A DNA stretch of 47,921 bases from the NCBI GenBank assembly GCA_019416685.1, contig DXWV01000045.1, positions 1,198 to 49,118 on the forward strand, read 5' to 3'. Each line of letters opens with the position of its first letter. The first letter of the stretch is position 1. A program made the position numbers and the translations under genes. Source of the stretch: Bacteroides sp. (lineage in GTDB: Bacteria > Bacteroidota > Bacteroidia > Bacteroidales > Bacteroidaceae). Positions 15,704 to 25,326 of this stretch are shown one piece after another. The notes beneath the pieces are model-generated. The model was not told where the DNA came from. It saw nothing but the letters and a program-made list of their open reading frames with translations, and did not search any database.

Positions 15704-17182
15704 TTAATCATTAATCACTATTTCAAAATCTGCTTCCAGTTCCGTATTCCTCTCGAAATCCCACAGGGTAAGGCTACGAATCTGATAAAAGTAAGACCAA
15801 TAATTATATAGTTCCGATATATGTTTCTGCCGTGCTTGATCCTTTGAATTCTGTGCATCATTCAAGTCGAGCGTATTGATTTTGCCTATCAGGAAAGTCT
15901 CAATACTGGTTTTATAACGCTGCTGAGCAATAATATCCGCCTCTTTGGCTATGCTTAGCTGTTGGGCCTGATTATTGAAGTGCTCCACAAGCAAAAAGAT
16001 ATCCTGATTGAAGTTCATCTGTTCCTGACGAATTTTAGATAGTACCACTTCACGATTACTCTTTGCCACACGTACTTTGCCACGACGCTTTCCCCAATCC
16101 AAAATAGGTATCTTCACCCCCACCTGCACTATCTGGTTATCGAGCAGATGATTGTAGGCAGAAGCAAACTCTTTGTCGAGCCCCGTATAGCCCACACTGG
16201 CAAAAAGATCGACGCTACGCAAATCACCGCGTGCGGTAGCTACCGCATAGTCCGATTCAAGCTGTCGGCGACGGATATTCTGTGCGAAAGAATTACGCTC
16301 CAAAGCCTTGCTAAGTACCTCGTTATACTCCATTCGTATGTCCGGTGCCGATTCGGGAACCACCGGTTCCAGTTTTTCATTTTCATCCATTCCCAGAAAA
16401 GCACGAAGCTGGAACATATTGGCATTCAGATTACTCACTGCTTCTGTAGTAGCAGCCTTGGCATTCAGTGCAGAAAGTTTCAGTTGCAATAACTCATTTT
16501 CAGATATCTGCCCCATCTCACGCTTAGCCCCGGCTACCTTATATAAATGCTCGGCATTCAACTCATTCTGCCGGGCAGTAGCCAACGTTTCCTTAGCCAA
16601 CAGTAACTGAAAAAAGTAAGTAATGGTTTTGCGTGTCACGTCTTCTGTGGCAGAGATAAAAGCAGCCTTTGCCTCTTCATAGCGTACGGGCTCTATACGC
16701 CGGTTCCACTTCAGTTTATTCACTCCAAAAATAGGTTGGGTCAGTTCCAGGTTGATCGGTACGGACATAAACTGTTCTTTTCCATTTCCCCCGAACTGCC
16801 TGATATAATCCAATGAGGTTGAGAGAGAAAGTTTACCACCTGTCAACCATATATTCTGGTCGATGGACAAGTCTCCGGACAACTCCAGATAATTGTTGCG
16901 GACAAACCCATAGGTACCATCCGAATTTTGATAAGAGCTGTATGATTTTTTGTAGTTGGGCAATGTCCCTGTCAGATTCACTTCCGGCAGGAGATCGGCA
17001 CGAAAAGTACGATATTCCCAATAGGCTGTTTTCAGTTCATTCAAGGCCACCGCCGCATCTACGGATTGAGTACGTGCCAAAGCAATAGCCTCATTAAGAG
17101 TTATTTCCCGTTCATTCTGTGCAGTAAGTATTTGCGAAAAGGCAAAAGTCGCTAAAACAAGCAGTATATTCTTCTTTCTCAT
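15704..17182 (-). CDS. TolC-family outer-membrane efflux protein
   Basis: 492 residues. Signal peptide of about 21 (MRKKNILLVLATFAFSQILTA followed by QNE). Two outer-membrane efflux repeats are present, each with long helical stretches: one beginning ITLNEAIALARTQSVDAAVA, the other near residue 290 (YNEVLSKALERNSFAQNIRR). VGVKIPILDWGKRRGKV near residue 370 is a typical TolC strand segment. It forms the outer-membrane channel of tripartite pumps. First gene of a tolC-activator-kinase unit with its own sigma-54-like promoter and palindrome. With hlyD (39617-40864) and the ABC permeases it would make a full pump. The C-terminal codons fall in an ATTAATCATTAATCACT-like repeat. Confidence 0.93.
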   Translation of the reverse strand: MRKKNILLVLATFAFSQILTAQNEREITLNEAIALARTQSVDAAVALNELKTAYWEYRTFRADLLPEVNLTGTLPNYKKSYSSYQNSDGTYGFVRNNYLELSGDLSIDQNIWLTGGKLSLSTSLDYIRQFGGNGKEQFMSVPINLELTQPIFGVNKLKWNRRIEPVRYEEAKAAFISATEDVTRKTITYFFQLLLAKETLATARQNELNAEHLYKVAGAKREMGQISENELLQLKLSALNAKAATTEAVSNLNANMFQLRAFLGMDENEKLEPVVPESAPDIRMEYNEVLSKALERNSFAQNIRRRQLESDYAVATARGDLRSVDLFASVGYTGLDKEFASAYNHLLDNQIVQVGVKIPILDWGKRRGKVRVAKSNREVVLSKIRQEQMNFNQDIFLLVEHFNNQAQQLSIAKEADIIAQQRYKTSIETFLIGKINTLDLNDAQNSKDQARQKHISELYNYWSYFYQIRSLTLWDFERNTELEADFEIVIND

Positions 17183-17211
17183 AAAAGTATTATTTTCTAC
17201 GATTCAAGAGG

Positions 17212-17226
17212 TCAAACGGCGTGCCA
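17212..17226 (-). promoter_or_regulatory. Sigma-54-like promoter of the tolC-activator-kinase operon
   Basis: The minus strand reads TGGCACGCCGTTTGA. The -24 part TGGCAC is perfect. The -12 part reads TTGA where TTGC is usual. It lies about 30 bases before the tolC ATG, and 45 bases downstream of the palindrome 17271-17288. Confidence 0.65.
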
Positions 17227-17270
17227 AAAAGATAAGTAACTAATTCTCCGATAATTAATTCATTCAGCGA

Positions 17271-17288
17271 GTGTCCGAAAACGAACAC
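17271..17288 (-). promoter_or_regulatory. Palindromic activator site, copy A (tolC)
   Basis: GTGTCCGAAAACGAACAC, an imperfect inverted repeat. Copies stand at 26945-26962 and 40957-40974 with identical 45-bp spacing to a TGGCAC element. An extra GAAC half-site follows 19 bases on (17302-17305), as in copy B. Confidence 0.7.
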
Positions 17289-17319
17289 TTTGTACACAAA
17301 TGAACGTCTTTAGCTTCTT

Positions 17320-19923
17320 TTATTCACAAACATCCGGGATGCGTACAGTAAAACGCGTTCCCCTTCCTACTTCAGACGTAACACTGATCGCTCCATTAAG
17401 CCGCATCACGATTGTCTGACATATACTAAGCCCTAATCCGGCTCCCTGTGTAAAATTGTCCACTTTATAAAAACGTTCGAAAATATGATCCAATCCATCC
17501 TGAGAAATTCCCTTGCCGGTATCTTCCACAAATAAAGAGGTATAACCGGACTCATCTTCAGTATATCCCACAGTGATAGATCCGCTTGTTGTAAATTTAG
17601 CAGCATTGTTTATAAGATTATTCACTACTTGCTGTAAGCGTACATTATCTGTTACCATATACTTTTTACTATCTACCGGAATATCAAGTTTAAGTTCGAC
17701 TCCGGATGGCATGTTCAATTGCTGGGAATCATGCACATTCTTCAACAGCAAAGGAAGACTATGACGGGCAAACTGGAAGTCCATCGTTCCCGATTCAATA
17801 CGGGACAAGTCAAGAATATCATTAATCAATGCCAGCAACAGACTACAATTCTTATTAATCGTAGCAATAAACTGTGAAACTTCTTCTTCAGTGAAAGCAC
17901 TCGTATCACTCAGCAAGTCAGAAAAACCGACAATAGCATTCAAAGGCGTACGAATTTCGTGACTCATATTGGCAAGGAAGGCAGACTTTAACTTATCGGC
18001 CTGCAATGCCTTATCACGGGCTATGGTCAACTCTTCCTCCGTACTTTTATAGCGCTGAATACTCTGACAAACACCAAGAATACTATACGGTTCATCTGAT
18101 GTCAGCCCACTAAGCACGGAAGTACGATATTCCCACCACTCGTAATGTCCATCTGCATTACGCTGACGGAAACTCATCCGGGTATTCTGATGCACTCCTG
18201 TAAGGGCGGCATCAAATAAAGAACGTGTGTGTTCCAGTTCTTCCGGATGTACCATTTCTTCCATATTTTCACGCGTAACAGTCGTTTCCGATTCATCAAA
18301 ACCAAATTGCCGGAGGAATCCCAATGGAAAAGTAAAAATATTGGTACGAATATTAAATTGCCACGGATAGATAGAACTATCCTCTATCGCCAAATCAAAA
18401 AAGCGTTTCCGCATCTCTTCATCAGATACATTGTGACAAGAAAGGGCAACCCCGGTTATCTCTCCACGTGAATGAATAGGAACCATTTCTCCGGAAACCG
18501 GAAAGTAATTGCCACTATGCACTTCCTGCATAAAAGAGTTAGAAGGAATTATACAGCTTTTCCCCTCTGCAATTACCTCTTTCAACATCTCATGCAATAC
18601 ATCTTTACCCTTAGAATATATTTTAAAGATAGAACCGGCAGGCAATCCTTCGTAAGGCCGAACAGTAACATCCACCGGAAGATGCAACATACGTAGCAAA
18701 GAAAGATTAGTGAAATGAATGCGAAAATCAGTATCATACGTTATTACTCCTTCGCGAATAGAATGGAAAATATTATCAAATTCATCACGCTGGGCCACCA
18801 AACGGTTCTGCACCAAAAGACGGGTTTGTGCATGCATTCTCCGACGTGCCTCCCGACGGTTAGCACGTATCAGCCAAACAACAATAAATACCAATAGCCC
18901 CAATATGGAAGCATAAAGCAAGATGAAAAAGAATTTATATTTCTCCCAATGGGGCTCATTAAGTATAATCCCCGGCTTCACCCGATCTTTTGCCACATGA
19001 AAAAAATCGAGTTGCTTATAATCATAATAGAAATCAATCGGACTTTCAGTAATCCCTAAATCTGCCGGAGAAGTTCCTTTCAGCACTTTAGCTGCTCTCA
19101 CACCTACCATCCGCGAAGAAGCATACGGATCAGCATCATAAGCACAAAAAACTCCGTTAGTCAACGCCAGGCTCTGACAGGAAAAAAAAGGCGCTTTAGA
19201 GTTCTTGCCGATAAATGCCATAAAAGGAGACCATTTAGGTACTACCACAATACGCCCGTGGCTATTACGCGGATAGCATACAGAAGAGATAATGCTGTTT
19301 GTAGTTCCGGTTTGTACATTGTAGGTCTGCAATTTATAATCAGGATGGCGTTTAATAAATTGTCCCCACTCATTCATAAAATCTTCTTTTCCTTTCAAAC
19401 TTAGAAAGCTGTTATCATTCACACAAACAACCTCCTTACGTTCGGGAAATACCTTATTGGCCTGTTCCAGTAAAAGAAAAAAATCGGGATTAGAAGTGAA
19501 ACCGCAAATATTAGGTAAAGTAGCCATAAGAGCTTCATCCGGATATTTAATGCCGTAAAAAACAACCGGAATCTGACGTGGCAAAGAATCACCACAAGCA
19601 AACAGCGTATGAAAAGCCTCATCACTTGAAGTTACAATTAAGTCTACCCCACGTCCTCTTGCCCGTTCGCAAATACGACTCATAATAAGCTTCTCAGAAC
19701 TATATGCCCAGTAATCGGCATCCAGATACTCGGTAATAATATTAACTTTCAGTTTTTCTTCACCAAAGCCATCACGAAGTCCACGGGTTAGTTCGCTATG
19801 CCAGGGAGTCTGATTAGTATAAGACTGTATAAAAAGGACATTATAATTCTGTCCGGCAGCGGTTATCGGTAGAAATACTGTAAATAACAGGAACAAAAGT
19901 GTGTTATAAAATCGTTGAGTCAT
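17320..19923 (-). CDS. Sensor histidine kinase with periplasmic binding-protein-like sensor domain
   Basis: About 867 residues from the chosen start. The frame stays open upstream to 20013, but the ATG at 19923 is preferred because it begins a proper signal peptide (MTQRFYNTLLFLLFTVFLP, cut near AAG-Q) and the longer form would overlap the permease stop. Order: a periplasmic ABC-substrate-binding-like domain (about 28-320; YNVLFIQSYTNQTPWHSELT), a membrane helix (FFFILLYASILGLLVFIVVW), two PAS-type domains, HisKA with ANMSHEIRTPLNAIVGFSD, and an ATPase with NLINNAAKF, VEDTGKGIS and GAGLGLSI. No receiver or DNA-binding domain. Last gene of the permease operon, overlapping or touching the previous stop. 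It may sense a pump substrate. Its regulator is not adjacent, and the activator 14314-15660 is a candidate partner. Confidence 0.88.
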   Translation of the reverse strand: MTQRFYNTLLFLLFTVFLPITAAGQNYNVLFIQSYTNQTPWHSELTRGLRDGFGEEKLKVNIITEYLDADYWAYSSEKLIMSRICERARGRGVDLIVTSSDEAFHTLFACGDSLPRQIPVVFYGIKYPDEALMATLPNICGFTSNPDFFLLLEQANKVFPERKEVVCVNDNSFLSLKGKEDFMNEWGQFIKRHPDYKLQTYNVQTGTTNSIISSVCYPRNSHGRIVVVPKWSPFMAFIGKNSKAPFFSCQSLALTNGVFCAYDADPYASSRMVGVRAAKVLKGTSPADLGITESPIDFYYDYKQLDFFHVAKDRVKPGIILNEPHWEKYKFFFILLYASILGLLVFIVVWLIRANRREARRRMHAQTRLLVQNRLVAQRDEFDNIFHSIREGVITYDTDFRIHFTNLSLLRMLHLPVDVTVRPYEGLPAGSIFKIYSKGKDVLHEMLKEVIAEGKSCIIPSNSFMQEVHSGNYFPVSGEMVPIHSRGEITGVALSCHNVSDEEMRKRFFDLAIEDSSIYPWQFNIRTNIFTFPLGFLRQFGFDESETTVTRENMEEMVHPEELEHTRSLFDAALTGVHQNTRMSFRQRNADGHYEWWEYRTSVLSGLTSDEPYSILGVCQSIQRYKSTEEELTIARDKALQADKLKSAFLANMSHEIRTPLNAIVGFSDLLSDTSAFTEEEVSQFIATINKNCSLLLALINDILDLSRIESGTMDFQFARHSLPLLLKNVHDSQQLNMPSGVELKLDIPVDSKKYMVTDNVRLQQVVNNLINNAAKFTTSGSITVGYTEDESGYTSLFVEDTGKGISQDGLDHIFERFYKVDNFTQGAGLGLSICQTIVMRLNGAISVTSEVGRGTRFTVRIPDVCE

Positions 19924-20009
19924 AGAATTAAAATACTGCGTTGTTTCACGATTGTGCGCACAAATATACGCTATTATCTTGAAAGCAACGCAGATATATA
20001 ATTTAATTT

Positions 20010-21260
20010 TCACTCTTCATGCAAAGCTTCCACCGGTTGAATACCCATTGCCTGCCGGGCAGGAAGCCAGACTGCAATAAATACGGTAATAGCCAACAGA
20101 ATATAGGTAACAAACATGCCTGCCAGAAAACGGGGTAACGTAAACTCTACAGGATAATTGGAAACAATTTCTGCAAAGCCCAAATTAGCTCCCACTATTA
20201 TTGCCGGAATAAATGCCAGAGTCAACAAAATCAGTCCTTCACCCAAAAGAAGTTTACGCAGACTCTCCCTGGTACCACCTAATGCAACACGTAACCCAAG
20301 TTCCGAACGGCGTTGTTGGGTACGGAACCAAAAAGTACCCAGCACAGCAAGAAAAGCATTCATTAAGAAGAATACAGCCACTGAAAGATAGGTATACAAA
20401 TCATTGCGAGGCTCTTTCAACTGTATATTTCTATAATCACTCATCGAGCGCATATCTCCAAGATAAAAATTTCCTATCATCAATTGTTCGCGCATCTCTT
20501 TACGAAACTTGCGAATAAAATCTTCTCCGTCGGAATCAGGACGTATCCGGATGTAAACACCCAGATACGGAGCATCCAGATAATAGAAAGGATATTTTCG
20601 TGTGTAAATCAACGGAATATAAGTAGCCGGCTGATGAGCGGTAAACTCATTATACTTTTGACTTTCACATACAGCTGCTATACGTACGCTGTCTCCGTTT
20701 AAGTTATTCTTTACCCATTCGCCCACAGCAGGACGATCCGGAAAAAGTCTCCGGGCCAGATTATCCGTTATAATAATATCCGTAAAATTAGCTTTACCCG
20801 ACAGTTGCTCCGGAGAGCTTCCATCAGCTCCTTTCACTCCGAATACGCGGAAATAATCCGAACTAACGCTACGCATATAACTATTACAGGTAATTGTATC
20901 ATGTACAAGTGAAGCTGTTTGGTTCATCCAGACATAGTGTTTATGCCTGTTTGTATAGCAAACAGATTCTACTGCCGGATGGTGTTCCAGACGATCTATG
21001 AATGCATAGAAATCATCTGTAGCATTCTTTGTATGACGACTGTCCGAAAGAAATTTTGCACTTTCAGGAGTGAGTACACCGATATTGAGAGCATATACAT
21101 TGTGCCAGTTGAATCCCAAAGGACGGGTTTGATTGACGGTAATAGCATAAACGTAATCTACCGCATACCACATGCAAGTGGAAATGACAAACAATCCGGC
21201 TATCAACCATCCATTATGCCGACGGTTGTTCCATATAATTGTAAAGATGTGCTTGAACAT
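20010..21260 (-). CDS. ABC transporter permease, FtsX/MacB type (B2)
   Basis: 416 residues. One N-terminal membrane helix (GWLIAGLFVISTCMWYAVDYVY), a large periplasmic MacB-core-like domain (about 40-275), and three C-terminal helices with the FtsX pattern. Before the second helix stands FWFRTQQRRSELGLRVALGGT and at the end LPARQAMGIQPVEALHEE. Closely related to the 22779-24023 protein (type B) and less so to the type A permeases. Type B lacks the usual TALAI motif after helix 1. It lies 5 bases behind A2, and its stop touches the possible upstream start of the sensor kinase gene. Probably forms a heterodimer with A2, powered by the 26167-26832 ATPase. Confidence 0.88.
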   Translation of the reverse strand: MFKHIFTIIWNNRRHNGWLIAGLFVISTCMWYAVDYVYAITVNQTRPLGFNWHNVYALNIGVLTPESAKFLSDSRHTKNATDDFYAFIDRLEHHPAVESVCYTNRHKHYVWMNQTASLVHDTITCNSYMRSVSSDYFRVFGVKGADGSSPEQLSGKANFTDIIITDNLARRLFPDRPAVGEWVKNNLNGDSVRIAAVCESQKYNEFTAHQPATYIPLIYTRKYPFYYLDAPYLGVYIRIRPDSDGEDFIRKFRKEMREQLMIGNFYLGDMRSMSDYRNIQLKEPRNDLYTYLSVAVFFLMNAFLAVLGTFWFRTQQRRSELGLRVALGGTRESLRKLLLGEGLILLTLAFIPAIIVGANLGFAEIVSNYPVEFTLPRFLAGMFVTYILLAITVFIAVWLPARQAMGIQPVEALHEE

Positions 21261-21265
21261 ATTGA

Positions 21266-22555
21266 TTACCTTTCATTTAATGCATTGACAATGGTTGTAC
21301 GAGCCACACGTTCTGCCGGAATTCCAGCTGAGAGTAAGTTGAGAACCAGACAGAAAAGAAGTGCCACAAAAAATATCCACGGACTTATCATGGAAGCATT
21401 CATTGTTGCCGTTCCGCCATCCGACAACTCAGACGCTAACAACCAGTCTGCCAGTAGCCAAAGAGCAAAATAAGAAAACAACAATCCTACTAATCCTCCG
21501 ATCAGCGTAAGTAGCAAATTCTCGGTAAGCACTTGCCAGAGTAATCCCGAACGGGTAGCCCCGAAAGCTTTACGTACTCCGATCTCCGAAAGACGTTTAC
21601 GCATACGGCTCTGAGTCAACCCCGATAAGTTTATAGCCGGAACAAGCAGAATGACAATAACAATAATAATATAGCGAATTATGACTTCCTGCCCAGGAAC
21701 ACCGCCATTTGCATACTTATGAAGCATCTGAACGAAGAAAGTATCGGGTTGTCCCAATAAATCCAATTGCATTTCCTGATCATTGCTGTTCAGTTTTGCT
21801 AAGTTCGTATCTACCTCCTTAAGTATCTTAGGAAAATCCGCAGAGGAATGCGCCAGAATGAAACACTGAAAACTACCTGTATGCCCCTTTGTCCATCCCG
21901 AAAGATCAATACGGCTAATATCACTATTAGTGGTATAAGGTACCCATATTTCAGAATAGCTCTGCTCCGCAAACTTACTCACGTCACGTACTACCCCGCA
22001 AATGGTGAACTCTACAAAATTTAGTTCCAGACTACGCCCTACTGCTTCATCTACTCCACCAAACAAATGGCGGGCTACACTTTCGCATATTACGGCTTGT
22101 TTCAATCCGGACTGGAAAGCGGCCTCATCATAGGGCTTTCCGGCAAGAAACCCAAATTCAAATACACGCCAAAATGCAGCATCGGTATAAAGTGACTGGC
22201 AATTAATCTCCTCTCCTCCACCCGGAACAGCAGCCAGCATACGTCCATATTCACAAATAGCCGTTACAGCTTCTGCAGTAGTTAACGGATAGAATAGTTG
22301 CTGTATATCATAAAGAGATACCCGATTATAATTACATGCATCTTTATTCTCTTTTTCATAGACACTGGACCATTTCACATACAACATACGGTCACGGTTT
22401 GTTTCCGGTTCATAATTTGTTGTTTTAGCGTGCAACAAAATGATAATCACCATCACTACCGAAATTGCAAGCGCCGTGCCCGCAATACTGATTGCAGAAA
22501 GCAGCTTATTCTCCAACAACAAATGAAAGGCTTGTTTGAAATATTGTTTAAACAT
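21266..22555 (-). CDS. ABC transporter permease, FtsX/MacB type (A2)
   Basis: 429 residues. The N-terminus MFKQYFKQAFHLLLENKLLSAISIAGTALAI is a typical MacB start, followed by a periplasmic domain to about residue 285 and three C-terminal helices. The FtsX-type coupling stretch SRMRKRLSEIGVRKAFGATRSGL lies after the second helix. Paralogous to 24033-25322 (type A). These MacB-like permeases move substrates from the periplasm by mechanotransmission rather than carrying them across the inner membrane. Preceded by a 220-base hairpin repeat region, followed closely by B2. Confidence 0.9.
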   Translation of the reverse strand: MFKQYFKQAFHLLLENKLLSAISIAGTALAISVVMVIIILLHAKTTNYEPETNRDRMLYVKWSSVYEKENKDACNYNRVSLYDIQQLFYPLTTAEAVTAICEYGRMLAAVPGGGEEINCQSLYTDAAFWRVFEFGFLAGKPYDEAAFQSGLKQAVICESVARHLFGGVDEAVGRSLELNFVEFTICGVVRDVSKFAEQSYSEIWVPYTTNSDISRIDLSGWTKGHTGSFQCFILAHSSADFPKILKEVDTNLAKLNSNDQEMQLDLLGQPDTFFVQMLHKYANGGVPGQEVIIRYIIIVIVILLVPAINLSGLTQSRMRKRLSEIGVRKAFGATRSGLLWQVLTENLLLTLIGGLVGLLFSYFALWLLADWLLASELSDGGTATMNASMISPWIFFVALLFCLVLNLLSAGIPAERVARTTIVNALNER

Positions 22556-22559
22556 AAAG

Positions 22560-22775
22560 ATATTTACGATTAGACGATTTACTATTTACGATTTAAGACT
22601 GAGCGATTGGACAATTTACGATTTAAGATTAGATGATTGGACAATTTACTATTGAACGATTTACCATTGAGCAACCAAGATATCTACAATTAAGTTATTT
22701 ACTCAGTAACTTCAACCACAAATCGTCCAATCGTTTATCGCAAATAGTAAATTGTCAATCGTCTAATCGTAAATC
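22560..22775. repeat. Hairpin built from TTTACGATT words between permease pairs
   Basis: Repeated words TTTACGATTTA, GATTGGACAATTTA and GATTAGACGATT on the left have complements on the right, AATCGTCCAATCG and AATCGTCTAATCGTAAAT (about 22721-22775). It separates B1 from A2. The same words form the 25327-25472 hairpin, so permease pair A1-B1 is flanked by related repeats. Confidence 0.75.
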
Positions 22776-22778
22776 CCT

Positions 22779-24023
22779 TTATTCTTCCCTCAGTGCCTCT
22801 GCCGGCTGTATCTTCATCGCTTTACGCGCCGGGATACCAATACCAGTCACAATCATCAAGGTGATAAGAATAAATGTAAGAATCGTCGTAATTATGAAGC
22901 GCCCGGTTTCAAGGGTAGTACCATTCATCCATGAATTCAGTTCGGCATGTGCTAAATTCCAGTCTATAACAATGGCAGGTACAGTGGCTATAACGAGCAA
23001 TAACAACCCTTCTGTCAACAAACGATTAAAAATGGTACGGTTTGTTCCTCCCAATGCCTTGTGTAGAGCAATTTCACTCCGGCGTTGTTGTGTACGGAAC
23101 CAGAAGGTACCCAGCAATCCCAGAAAGATATTCAGTAGCAGAAAGACCATACCAAAAACATAATTACGCAACTCGTTCATAGAGTTCTGTTCAAAATTGC
23201 GGCGAATGTCTGCAAAAGAGCGGATATCAGCTATGAAAACATTTCCCACACGTAACTGCTTCTCACTGTCAGCTTTGAGACGATTGATAAAGTCTACATC
23301 CTGATTTTCCTTAACACGTATACATACTTCTAAATGAGTATCATACCAGCTTCTCGACAACTGATAAAGCATACAGTAGGAGAACAAAGCCTGATCATGA
23401 TCCGAATAGCGTATCGGTTTCAAAGAAGCAGCCAGATTGTAAGTTTTCGTAGTATCACCCCACAAATAAAACTGTTTACCTACCAATGAGGTTAATTTAA
23501 TATTATATTTTCTCTCATATAGATTATCTGATGCCAGAAAGTTCTCTTTGGTCAGCATTTCAGCCAATTGTTCAGGTGTTTCTCCGCGTGTCCCCTCATA
23601 GCGGAATACCCGCAGGAAATCGGGAGTTACCAGACGGCGTACTACGTATCCATAAGATTGAAGTGTATCATACCTTATATCACTACCGCTATTGCTTCCA
23701 TTATAAGGGTAAGAATTCTGGGACAAACTTACCGCTTCTACCTCTGGACGACGAGCAATACGGTTCACCAGCTCTTCTATTTCATCGGCAATCAATGTGT
23801 CATTCGGAATAAAGTCAGGACTCTTATCTGTAAGTTGCCCCATGTTTACGAGATAGCAATGAGAAATGTCGAACCCATGCGGTTCGTTGTACACACGATA
23901 CTGAACATAGATATAATCCACAACATACCACATTACCACACTTACCAATAGTAACTCTGTAGCTATCCAAAGATTGGAATGCCACTCATTTTTTATCTGT
24001 GTAAATAGTTTTTTATTCATCAT
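22779..24023 (-). CDS. ABC transporter permease, FtsX/MacB type (B1)
   Basis: 414 residues. Type B architecture: a helix at about 17-37 (WIATELLLVSVVMWYVVDYIY), a periplasmic domain with GFDISHCYLVNMGQLTD (compare GFNWHNVYALNIGVLTP in B2), then three helices. FWFRTQQRRSEIALHKALGGT and IPARKAMKIQPAEALREE mark the FtsX coupling and end segments. It lies 9 bases downstream of A1, so the A1-B1 order repeats as A2-B2. This points to an ancestral two-gene duplication followed by strong divergence of the periplasmic parts. Confidence 0.88.
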   Translation of the reverse strand: MMNKKLFTQIKNEWHSNLWIATELLLVSVVMWYVVDYIYVQYRVYNEPHGFDISHCYLVNMGQLTDKSPDFIPNDTLIADEIEELVNRIARRPEVEAVSLSQNSYPYNGSNSGSDIRYDTLQSYGYVVRRLVTPDFLRVFRYEGTRGETPEQLAEMLTKENFLASDNLYERKYNIKLTSLVGKQFYLWGDTTKTYNLAASLKPIRYSDHDQALFSYCMLYQLSRSWYDTHLEVCIRVKENQDVDFINRLKADSEKQLRVGNVFIADIRSFADIRRNFEQNSMNELRNYVFGMVFLLLNIFLGLLGTFWFRTQQRRSEIALHKALGGTNRTIFNRLLTEGLLLLVIATVPAIVIDWNLAHAELNSWMNGTTLETGRFIITTILTFILITLMIVTGIGIPARKAMKIQPAEALREE

Positions 24024-24032
24024 TCATTCGGT

Positions 24033-25322
24033 TTAATGGGTTCTACCTCCCAAAGCATTTACAATACTGGTACGTGATGCTTTCCATGCCGGTAGGCCGG
24101 TACTCAGGAAGTTAAGTATAAAACAGAAAAGCAATGCATACATAAACGTAGAAGGTTGTAGCAGGATAGAGGCATTCACTTCGGGTGGACTAAGCGTAGC
24201 ACTATAATCTTGAAACAGAAAACTATTCCCCAGATAGGCAAACAATACGCTGAAAAGTAAACCTACCAGACCGGCAAACAGGGTTACTATCAGGTTCTCC
24301 ATCACAATCTGCCCCATCATCTCCATACGTGTACTTCCAAAAGCACGACGTACACCAATCTCAGAAACACGCTGACGCAAACGGCTCTGAGTCATACTAC
24401 TCAGGTTAATAGCAGGTACCAACAGCAGGATAACGAAAATAATAATTCGCTGTCGACGGGCAGCCTTTACATCCGGCTCCCAGTTGGCAGCAAAAGCTAT
24501 AGCCTGCTTTTCCTGATCGTAAGGACGATTGCGATAAATTAACTCATAACCACTTTCGGCCAACAAACTATTATACTGCTGCTGCATTCTTTTAACCTCT
24601 TCACGAATGCGCTCAAAGTCGTCCCGGCTATGTGCCAGAATCGTTACACTCATCATCCCCATATGATTATCACTCCATGTATCTCTGGCCAAATCAGTCG
24701 AAGTATAAGGGATCCACACTTGTCCGTATGAAGAACTTGCCAGAGTAGAAACATCTTTCACTACTCCCACTACTTTATAGGGAGCATGATTTAAAAGAAA
24801 TTCATATCCAACGGACTCAGTTGTACCAAACAGAGCACGGGAAACACTCTCGGTCAATACTGCTACAGGCCGGCCGGAATCAAAAGTAGCCTGGTCATAA
24901 GGTTTACCGGCAACAAATGCAAAATCGAACACCTGCCAGAAAGTGTTGTCAGTCTGTCGCAAGTCGATACTGACAGCAGGACTACCCGGCACAGAAGCGG
25001 GAGTAGTTATTGCCGCACAACAATAAACAGTAACAGCCTCGGGGGTGGTAAGTGACTTAAAGCAAGCTTTTGCAGTTTGTTCGCTCATAGGCCCGTTGCT
25101 GGTGCCGTCTCCCCACTCCTTGTTACTGATACTCATAAAGGCAAAGTGCAGGAAACGATCCCGGTTGCTTTCGGGAGAAAAGGGAGCTACTTTCACCTGC
25201 TGAATCATCACCACCAACATGATGAGGAAAATAGCAAGCGCCGTACCCAGTACACTGACCAGACTTATAATAGGTTGCTGGCGCAATTGTACCAACGCTT
25301 GTTTGAAATATAGTTTAATCAT
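24033..25322 (-). CDS. ABC transporter permease, FtsX/MacB type (A1)
   Basis: 429 residues, the same length as A2. N-terminal MIKLYFKQALVQLRQQPI and helix SVLGTALAIFLIMLVVMI, a MacB-like periplasmic domain with SPESNRDRFL (A2 has EPETNRDRML), then the SRLRQRVSEIGVRRAFGST coupling stretch and three helices. First permease of the operon, 158 bases behind the GIN-domain gene with a hairpin between. The single ATPase in the operon presumably serves all four permeases. Confidence 0.9.
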   Translation of the reverse strand: MIKLYFKQALVQLRQQPIISLVSVLGTALAIFLIMLVVMIQQVKVAPFSPESNRDRFLHFAFMSISNKEWGDGTSNGPMSEQTAKACFKSLTTPEAVTVYCCAAITTPASVPGSPAVSIDLRQTDNTFWQVFDFAFVAGKPYDQATFDSGRPVAVLTESVSRALFGTTESVGYEFLLNHAPYKVVGVVKDVSTLASSSYGQVWIPYTSTDLARDTWSDNHMGMMSVTILAHSRDDFERIREEVKRMQQQYNSLLAESGYELIYRNRPYDQEKQAIAFAANWEPDVKAARRQRIIIFVILLLVPAINLSSMTQSRLRQRVSEIGVRRAFGSTRMEMMGQIVMENLIVTLFAGLVGLLFSVLFAYLGNSFLFQDYSATLSPPEVNASILLQPSTFMYALLFCFILNFLSTGLPAWKASRTSIVNALGGRTH

Positions 25323-25326
25323 CTTG

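Noticed and set aside
19924..20013. 30-residue N-terminal extension of the sensor kinase
   Set aside because: It would put a hydrophilic piece before a proper signal peptide and begin within the permease stop; the ATG at 19923 is better.
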